This document shows positions 8,261 through 13,081 of a stretch of 13,081 nucleotides of DNA, one piece after another (the stretch's first letter is position 1; the number at the start of each line of letters is the position of its first letter). Below the pieces are notes generated by a model. The model searched no databases, was not told the DNA's origin, and saw only the letters and a list, made by a program, of their open reading frames with translations. The DNA is taken from the NCBI GenBank assembly GCA_015484935.1, contig WFUQ01000038.1, forward strand, positions 1 through 13,081, in the 5' to 3' direction. The stretch comes from Gammaproteobacteria bacterium. GTDB taxonomy: Bacteria; Pseudomonadota; Gammaproteobacteria; SZUA-229. Made by a program: the position numbers and the translations under genes.

Positions 8261-8337
8261 GGACCGGTAGTTCAGCTGGTTAGAATGCCGGCCTGTCACG
8301 CCGGAGGTCGCGGGTTCGAATCCCGTCCGGTCCGCCA
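8261..8337 (+). tRNA. tRNA-Asp (anticodon GUC)
   Basis: A complete 77-base cloverleaf five bases after tRNA-Val. The acceptor GGACCGG (8261-8267) pairs with CCGGTCC (8327-8333), followed by discriminator G and an encoded CCA (8335-8337). The anticodon stem CCGGC/GCCGG holds the loop CTGTCAC, giving anticodon GUC. A run of seven T (8341-8347) follows closely and may help end the transcript, although no dedicated hairpin precedes it. Confidence 0.97.
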
Positions 8338-8424
8338 TACTTTTTTTGTCCGTTGAAAACCATAATCGAAAAATCTTTCAGGAAATCATCTGAATGACCT
8401 GTGAGCGACACCGACAAGTGCGCG

Positions 8425-8453
8425 CCAGGTCAGCCGTCCTGGTCGTGTATAAT
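8425..8453 (+). promoter_or_regulatory. candidate ppiD promoter with spacer palindrome
   Basis: TATAAT at 8448-8453 is a perfect -10 box, 58 bases before the ppiD ATG. The -35 position (about 8425-8430, CCAGGT) does not match consensus. Instead CCAGG (8425-8429) and CCTGG (8438-8442) form an inverted repeat across the -35 and spacer, which could be a regulator site or chance. A CpxR or sigma-E site, known to act on ppiD or related genes in E. coli, is not recognisable. Confidence 0.4.
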
Positions 8454-8510
8454 CCATATCGATTTTCGTCGGATAACTTTTACACCTGATAATTTTCTGG
8501 ATCTGTTGTT

Positions 8511-10382
8511 ATGTTGTTAGCAATTAATGCGCGTATTAAAGGCTGGCTCGGTATCGTGGTCGTCGCCCTCATCGCACTTCCATTTGCGCTGTGGGGTATA
8601 CAGTCCTACATAGGTGGTGCGGATGAGACCATCGCTGCCTCGGTGAGTGACAGAGAGATATCGATCCGTGAGCTGGATGCAGCGACCACCCGTGTCAGAC
8701 AGAAACTGCAACAACAGAGCAATAACCTGCCTGATGACGAAATACTCAAGCGTCAGGCTCTTGACCAGATAATCAACACCACCGTGCTGGAAACCAGTAG
8801 CTACGAACAGGGATACCGCATCTCCGACAACGCGCTGGCAGCGAATATGATGAAACTGTTCCAGCGTGACGGTAAATTCGATAACGAGTATTTCAAAAAT
8901 GCACTGGCTTCACAGGGCATGACTCCGCAGATGTTCGAGCAGCGTTATCGCAGTGAGCTTCGCATGTTGCAACTGCAGGATGCGATCACCAGTTCGGCCA
9001 TCGTCAGCGACGCCGACCTGCGCAGGATCGTTCAGCTGGATGACCAGAAGAGAGAATTTGTCTGGTTACGTCTGAACATCGACAAACTCGCATCCGATAT
9101 CAGCGTTTCGGATGACGAGATAGAGGCCTATTACCAGTCGCGTATCGGTAGCTTCATGACACCGGAGAAAGCCAGCATAGAATATATCGAGCTTACGGTT
9201 GATGATCTGCCCAAACAGGAGATCGATAAAGATCAGTTACAGCTCATGTATGACGACTACCTCGCTGCGAACAAGGCACAGGAAGAGCGCAAGGCGCGGC
9301 ATATCCTGATCACGCTGGATGAAGGCGCGGACAAGGCAGAAGCTCTCATCAGTGAGATACAGGACAAGCTGAAATCAGGTGCTGATTTCGCCGAGCTGGC
9401 GAAGCAGTATTCCAAGGACCCCGGTTCTGCACAAGAAGGGGGTGACCTCGATTGGGTCGAAGTTGGTCAGATGGTCAAACCGTTTGAAGACGCGCTGTTC
9501 GCACTGGACAAGAACCAGATCAGTGATGTCGTTAAAACAGAATTCGGTCTGCATCTCATCAAGCTGGATGATGTGCGAGGTAAACCGGTGAAAACCTTCG
9601 CCGAGATGCGACCGCAGCTACTCGAAGAATTGCAGCGCAATGCCAATGACGGCGCACTGTATGAGCTCAGTGAGCTCATGGCAAACACCGCCTATGAAAA
9701 CCCGGACAGTCTGGAGCCGGTCGCAGAAGCACTGGGATTGCAGATCAAAACCACCGATTCGTTTACTGCTACGTCGGGTAGTGGTATCAGTGACAATCCG
9801 GCGGTCCGTGCCGCTACGTTCTCTGATGCGGTACTGACTCAGGGTGAGAACAGCGAGCTGATCGAAATCGCACCCGACCACGTGCTGGTGCTGCGTGTGA
9901 AAGAACATCAACCGGCTACGCCGATACCACTGTCAGCAGTCAGGAATCAGGTGGTCGAATCGATCAAGATAGCCAAGGGTGAGAAGATCACCAGCGAGAT
10001 CGCTGAGCAACTCATCGCCGAGTTGAAGCAGGGTAAGACTATCGATGATCTGGTAAAACCGGGAATCGAGTTGCAGGAAAAACAGACTATCAGCAAGAGT
10101 ACGCTCGGCAACATAGACAAGCTCATCGCTAAAACTGTTCTGGAGATGCAGCCACCTGCTGAAAATGAACCTGTTTATCAGCATATCAATCTGGCTTCAG
10201 GTGATGGCGCATTGATCATTCTGCAAAAAGTCAGTGTGCCTGAACAGGTCGATGAGAAGATAGTCGCACAGGTGAAAAGCCGTTACCTCAAAGCGCGCGC
10301 CAATGAAGATTTCAATGTGACGCTGGATTCACTTAAAAATAAATCAACGATACATATAAACCAGAAAGTCTTTGATCAGTAA
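8511..10382 (+). CDS. ppiD: PpiD, membrane-anchored periplasmic chaperone with parvulin domain
   Basis: PpiD sits in the inner membrane next to the SecYEG translocon and assists proteins as they enter the periplasm. The 623 residues match the family length (623 in E. coli). A single N-terminal membrane anchor (about 12-34) is followed by a SurA-like N-terminal chaperone region. One parvulin domain (about 262-356) shows ARHILI, YSKDPGSAQEGGDLDW and TEFGLHLIKL, then a helical C-terminal part. His264 and His348 of the parvulin active site are present, unlike the E. coli PpiD domain, where the first motif is lost. The ATG at 8511 has only a weak ribosome binding site (CTGGAT, 8498-8503), but the anchor begins right after it, as is typical. 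The symporter gene starts 19 bases downstream, suggesting co-transcription. Confidence 0.93.
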   Translation: MLLAINARIKGWLGIVVVALIALPFALWGIQSYIGGADETIAASVSDREISIRELDAATTRVRQKLQQQSNNLPDDEILKRQALDQIINTTVLETSSYEQGYRISDNALAANMMKLFQRDGKFDNEYFKNALASQGMTPQMFEQRYRSELRMLQLQDAITSSAIVSDADLRRIVQLDDQKREFVWLRLNIDKLASDISVSDDEIEAYYQSRIGSFMTPEKASIEYIELTVDDLPKQEIDKDQLQLMYDDYLAANKAQEERKARHILITLDEGADKAEALISEIQDKLKSGADFAELAKQYSKDPGSAQEGGDLDWVEVGQMVKPFEDALFALDKNQISDVVKTEFGLHLIKLDDVRGKPVKTFAEMRPQLLEELQRNANDGALYELSELMANTAYENPDSLEPVAEALGLQIKTTDSFTATSGSGISDNPAVRAATFSDAVLTQGENSELIEIAPDHVLVLRVKEHQPATPIPLSAVRNQVVESIKIAKGEKITSEIAEQLIAELKQGKTIDDLVKPGIELQEKQTISKSTLGNIDKLIAKTVLEMQPPAENEPVYQHINLASGDGALIILQKVSVPEQVDEKIVAQVKSRYLKARANEDFNVTLDSLKNKSTIHINQKVFDQ

Positions 10383-10401
10383 TCGTGGTCAGGATGCGTA
10401 G

Positions 10402-11670
10402 ATGAGTTTGAACAAACTTGCGTTACATTGGCAAATACTGATCTCGCTCTTTCTGGCTGTCATCATCGGCTTATCGTTCGACGAGTCAGCGCAGTTTTCA
10501 GGTGTCACACTACTTTCAGTCTGCACCTTTTTCGGCACACTCTTCCTCAACGCACTGAAGATGTTGATCGTACCGCTGGTGATGGCGTCCATCGTCTGCG
10601 GCATGATGGATCTGTCATCCGATAAACTCGGCCGGCTGGGTGGTAAAACCCTGCTGTATTATGCCAGTACCAGTCTGCTGGCGATCCTCACCGGCCTGGT
10701 GATCGTCAATATCATACAGCCAGGCATCATCGACGATGTGCCGGTCCGGGAGAGTATCGGTCTGTCTGCTGATACCGGTGCGGTTCTGGATAGAGTCGGT
10801 GACAAGGGGGCAGGTGATATAGCCGAAGTGTTCCTGCGTATGGTGCCGGCGAACATCGTGTCTGCAGCGGCGCAGGGACAGATGCTGGGTCTGATTTTCT
10901 TCAGTCTGATATTCGGGTTTTTCATCACCAAGCTGGATGCAGAGAGAGCGGCCACGCAGAAGAGTTTCTGGCAGGGGCTGCTGGATATCATGATGCATAT
11001 GACCAATCTGGTGATGAAGTTCGCACCCATCGGTGTGTTCGCACTGGTGACCAAAGTCGTGCTGGTTTCGGGAGTCGAAGCGTTTCAACCTCTGGCTTAT
11101 TTCTTCCTGAGTGTCATCCTCGCTCTGTCGATCCACATGTTTATCTCGATGTCTGTCATCCTGAAGTGGGTCGCAAAAGTCAGACCGACATTGCATTTCA
11201 AAGCCATGATGCCGGCATTATTGACCGCGTTTTCTACCAGTTCGTCGTCAGCCACATTGCCTGTCACCATCGATTGTGTAGAGCAACGCTCAGGCGTTTC
11301 CAATCATGTCAGTGGTTTCACTCTGCCACTGGGTGCGACGGTGAATATGGATGGTACCGCACTGTATGAGTGTGTCGCAGCGATGTTTATCGCACAGGCA
11401 TATGGATTACAGTTGGACATGGTGACACAGTTCACCATCGTGATGATCGCGCTGTTGACCTCGATAGGGGTGGCCGGTATCCCTTCAGCGAGCCTGGTCG
11501 CTATCACCATCATACTGGCTGCGATAGGGCTCCCGCTGGAAGCGATCGGGCTGATCCTCGTGGTCGATCGGGTACTGGATATGTGTCGCACCGCAGTGAA
11601 CGTGTTCAGCGATTCCACCTGTGCGGTGACGGTCGCTCGTATGGAAGGCGAACAGACCAGATTACAGTAA
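10402..11670 (+). CDS. dicarboxylate/amino acid:cation symporter (DAACS/GltP-DctA family)
   Basis: A 422-residue inner-membrane secondary transporter that uses Na+ or H+ to take up acidic amino acids or C4-dicarboxylates. Family landmarks are the serine-rich hairpin-1 motif STSSSSATLP (278-287), NMDGT (315-319) in transmembrane segment 7, the hairpin-2 segment VAGIPSAS, and the transmembrane-8 motif with D389, D393, R396, T397, N400 and D404. R396 aligns with Arg397 of GltPh, which binds the substrate side-chain carboxylate, so an acidic substrate is likely; glutamate, aspartate and dicarboxylates cannot be told apart here. The final motif has Ser403 where GltPh has Gly404. AGGA (10391-10394) precedes the ATG. 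It follows ppiD by 19 bases and converges with fabI. Confidence 0.9.
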   Translation: MSLNKLALHWQILISLFLAVIIGLSFDESAQFSGVTLLSVCTFFGTLFLNALKMLIVPLVMASIVCGMMDLSSDKLGRLGGKTLLYYASTSLLAILTGLVIVNIIQPGIIDDVPVRESIGLSADTGAVLDRVGDKGAGDIAEVFLRMVPANIVSAAAQGQMLGLIFFSLIFGFFITKLDAERAATQKSFWQGLLDIMMHMTNLVMKFAPIGVFALVTKVVLVSGVEAFQPLAYFFLSVILALSIHMFISMSVILKWVAKVRPTLHFKAMMPALLTAFSTSSSSATLPVTIDCVEQRSGVSNHVSGFTLPLGATVNMDGTALYECVAAMFIAQAYGLQLDMVTQFTIVMIALLTSIGVAGIPSASLVAITIILAAIGLPLEAIGLILVVDRVLDMCRTAVNVFSDSTCAVTVARMEGEQTRLQ

Positions 11671-11703
11671 CCGCAAGCTGATCGTTCACCCGGCGGTTAC
11701 TGT
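11664..11703. terminator. strong hairpin between convergent symporter gene and fabI
   Basis: ACAGTAACCGC (11664-11674) and GCGGTTACTGT (11693-11703) form a perfect 11-bp stem with an 18-base loop. The symporter stop codon (11668-11670) lies inside the left arm, and the fabI stop (11717-11719 on the minus strand) is 13 bases beyond the right arm. Being symmetric, it could serve both converging transcripts. There is no T run on either side, so intrinsic termination is not assured. Confidence 0.6.
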
Positions 11704-11716
11704 CAGTCAGAATTAA

Positions 11717-12514
11717 CTAGGCCTTGGTGGTGTCGCCCATCAGACCCGCAGTGTGATAACCTGCATCGACATAAGTCACTTCACCGGTGATACCACTGGC
11801 CAGACTCGAACACAGGAATGCAGCACAGTTACCCACTTCATCGATAGTGATGTTGCGATGCAGCGGTGCACTCTGTTCGACATGACTGAGTATGGTGTTG
11901 AAACCAGTGATGCCCTTCGCGGCCAGAGTCTTGATCGGGCCGGCCGAGATCGCATTCACACGGATACCTTCGGGGCCGAGTGAGTGCGCCAGATAGCGAA
12001 CATTCGCTTCCAGACTCGCTTTCGCCAGACCCATGACGTTGTAACCCGGGAATGCACGCACCGCACCCAGATAGCTCAGGGTCAGGATAGCCGCATCGTC
12101 ACGGTTCTGCATCATATGACGACCAGCCTTGGCGATGGCTGCCAGACTGTACGAGCTGATGTCGTGTGCCTGATTGAAACCATCCCGCGTCAGATTGTCC
12201 AGATAATCACCTTCCAGCATCTCTTTCGGAGCGAAAGCGACAGAGTGGATGATGACATCCAGTGAATCCCAGTAATTGTCCAGATGTTCGAATACGGCTT
12301 CGATGTCGGCATCGTTTTCGACGTTACAGGGGATGACGATATCCGAGTCACACTCACCGGCCAGTTTTTCCACACGTTCGTGCAGACGCTCACCCTGATA
12401 GGTGAAAGCCAGATCAGCACCTTCACGCTGCATCGCTTTTGCGATTCCCCAGGCGATTGAGCGGTTACTTGCTACGCCAAATATCAGGACGCGTTTGCCT
12501 GCCATGAATCCCAT
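11717..12514 (-). CDS. fabI: enoyl-[acyl-carrier-protein] reductase (NADH) FabI
   Basis: FabI catalyses the last step of each fatty acid elongation cycle, reducing trans-2-enoyl-ACP with NADH in the cytosol. It has 265 residues, against 262 in E. coli. The short-chain dehydrogenase fold begins [16 protein letters not shown], and the nucleotide site includes S19-I20 and Gln40. The active site has Tyr148, Tyr158 and Lys165 (in [19 protein letters not shown]), each two beyond E. coli numbering. Position 93 is Ala (in HSVAFAP), where E. coli has Gly. The ATG is at 12514, with GGGGAG (12521-12526, minus strand) six bases upstream. It is alone on the minus strand, convergent with the symporter gene and divergent from the yejA-like gene. 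No FabR-like operator is recognisable upstream. Confidence 0.96.
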   Translation of the reverse strand: MGFMAGKRVLIFGVASNRSIAWGIAKAMQREGADLAFTYQGERLHERVEKLAGECDSDIVIPCNVENDADIEAVFEHLDNYWDSLDVIIHSVAFAPKEMLEGDYLDNLTRDGFNQAHDISSYSLAAIAKAGRHMMQNRDDAAILTLSYLGAVRAFPGYNVMGLAKASLEANVRYLAHSLGPEGIRVNAISAGPIKTLAAKGITGFNTILSHVEQSAPLHRNITIDEVGNCAAFLCSSLASGITGEVTYVDAGYHTAGLMGDTTKA

Positions 12515-12543
12515 ATGTGTCTCCCCGTGATAATGCTGTAAAC

Positions 12544-12572
12544 TTGAGTCGTTCTGACTTGTCCGATTTAAG
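12544..12572 (+). promoter_or_regulatory. weak candidate promoter for yejA-like gene
   Basis: In the 128-base divergent gap between fabI and the yejA-like gene, TTGAGT (12544-12549) and TTTAAG (12567-12572) are 17 bases apart and match four of six positions in each sigma-70 hexamer. No better plus-strand pair was seen, and no convincing fabI promoter was found on the minus strand of the same gap. Confidence 0.25.
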
Positions 12573-12642
12573 ACAGTTCAGAGAGTTGTTCTTTTCAGGC
12601 GCACAATGTTATGCGGATTTTGAAGCGAAAACAATAATAATA

Positions 12643-13081
12643 ATGAAGTCAGATCTGTTTCGGAGTTTCACCACACTGTCATTACTGCTGGCGCTGGCTA
12701 TCGCGGGCGGTTCTGCCCATGCGGTGTCGTCGATGGCGATGGGGTATACGCCCAAATACGCTGAAAATTTCAAGCATTTCGATTATGTCAATCCGGATGC
12801 GCCCAAAGGCGGCAAGCTGACCCTGTCCGGCTTCGGCACATTCGACAGTCTCAACCCTTTCCTGTTGAAAGGCATCTCGGCCAGTGCGCTCGGTCAACTC
12901 GTGTTCGAATCACTGCTGGAAAAAAGTCTGGACGAACCCTTCAGCGAATACGGCCTGCTGGCAGATGATTTCTCGCTGGCAGAAGATCAGTTATCGGTGA
13001 CCTTCCATCTCAACCCGAAAGCACGTTTCTCCAATGGCAAACCGGTGCTGGCGGAAGATGTGAAATTTTCATTCGATACAC
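12643..13081 (+). CDS. yejA: YejA-like periplasmic peptide-binding protein (partial, runs off right edge)
   Basis: The first 146 residues of a family-5 extracellular solute-binding protein, the periplasmic receptor of a peptide or oligopeptide ABC importer. A signal peptide with a hydrophobic core ends in SAHA, with likely cleavage after Ala27; there is no lipobox cysteine, so the protein should be soluble. The mature part carries FKHFDYVNPDAPKGGKL (43-59) and the GTFDSLNPF segment, which closely match E. coli YejA, the receptor of the YejABEF system for peptides such as microcin C. The RFSNGKPVLAEDVKFSF stretch before the edge is typical of the family. The ATG at 12643 is the only in-frame start before an upstream stop, but its ribosome binding site is poor. 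Permease and ATPase genes may follow beyond the window. Confidence 0.85.
   Translation, partial: MKSDLFRSFTTLSLLLALAIAGGSAHAVSSMAMGYTPKYAENFKHFDYVNPDAPKGGKLTLSGFGTFDSLNPFLLKGISASALGQLVFESLLEKSLDEPFSEYGLLADDFSLAEDQLSVTFHLNPKARFSNGKPVLAEDVKFSFDT

Noticed and set aside
8341..8347. Run of seven T after tRNA-Asp as an intrinsic terminator
   Set aside because: No separate GC-rich hairpin lies directly before it; only the tRNA itself precedes it, so it was noted but not listed as a terminator.
8174..8356. A 60-codon plus-strand open frame containing LAQLVERRPYKANVGG
   Set aside because: It is the conceptual translation of tRNA-Val and tRNA-Asp, a well-known false protein.

Overview
The window is a chromosomal segment of a gammaproteobacterium. 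The evidence is the core order tig-clpP-clpX-lon-hupB-(tRNA-Val, tRNA-Asp)-ppiD, a trigger factor, HU-beta and FabI close in sequence and length to the E. coli proteins, CCA-encoding tRNA genes, and a sigma-32 type promoter before lon. The fabI and yejA-like genes following ppiD would fit a sulfur-oxidising or Chromatiales-like lineage, but that is only an impression from gene order and cannot be fixed from this window.

Layout. Positions 1-305 hold no convincing gene. There is an insertion-sequence-end-like stretch at the extreme left edge and a small palindrome. Next come a stand-alone membrane acyltransferase (306-1397) and a tRNA-Leu(UAG). Positions 1625-8164 are the protein quality-control block: trigger factor, ClpP, ClpX, Lon and HU-beta, all on the plus strand. 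Then come tRNA-Val(UAC) and tRNA-Asp(GUC), the membrane-anchored periplasmic chaperone PpiD, and 19 bases later a dicarboxylate/glutamate-type cation symporter. fabI runs convergently on the minus strand. A YejA-like periplasmic peptide-binding protein diverges from fabI and runs off the right edge.

How the genes work together. Trigger factor meets nascent chains at the ribosome, ClpXP and Lon degrade damaged or tagged cytosolic proteins, and PpiD handles proteins leaving the Sec translocon. Lon has its own heat-shock promoter, and clpX appears to have its own promoter with a structured leader, so the block is probably not one simple operon. FabI (fatty acid elongation), the symporter and the YejA-like protein are metabolic and transport genes with no evident mechanistic tie to proteolysis.

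The region is overwhelmingly ordinary housekeeping DNA. I found no sign of a new defence, mobile or biosynthetic system. The points worth a second look are regulatory and structural: the lon sigma-32 promoter, the clpX leader, hairpins over two stop codons, a PpiD with parvulin residues that E. coli PpiD lacks, and the possibly mobile left edge.
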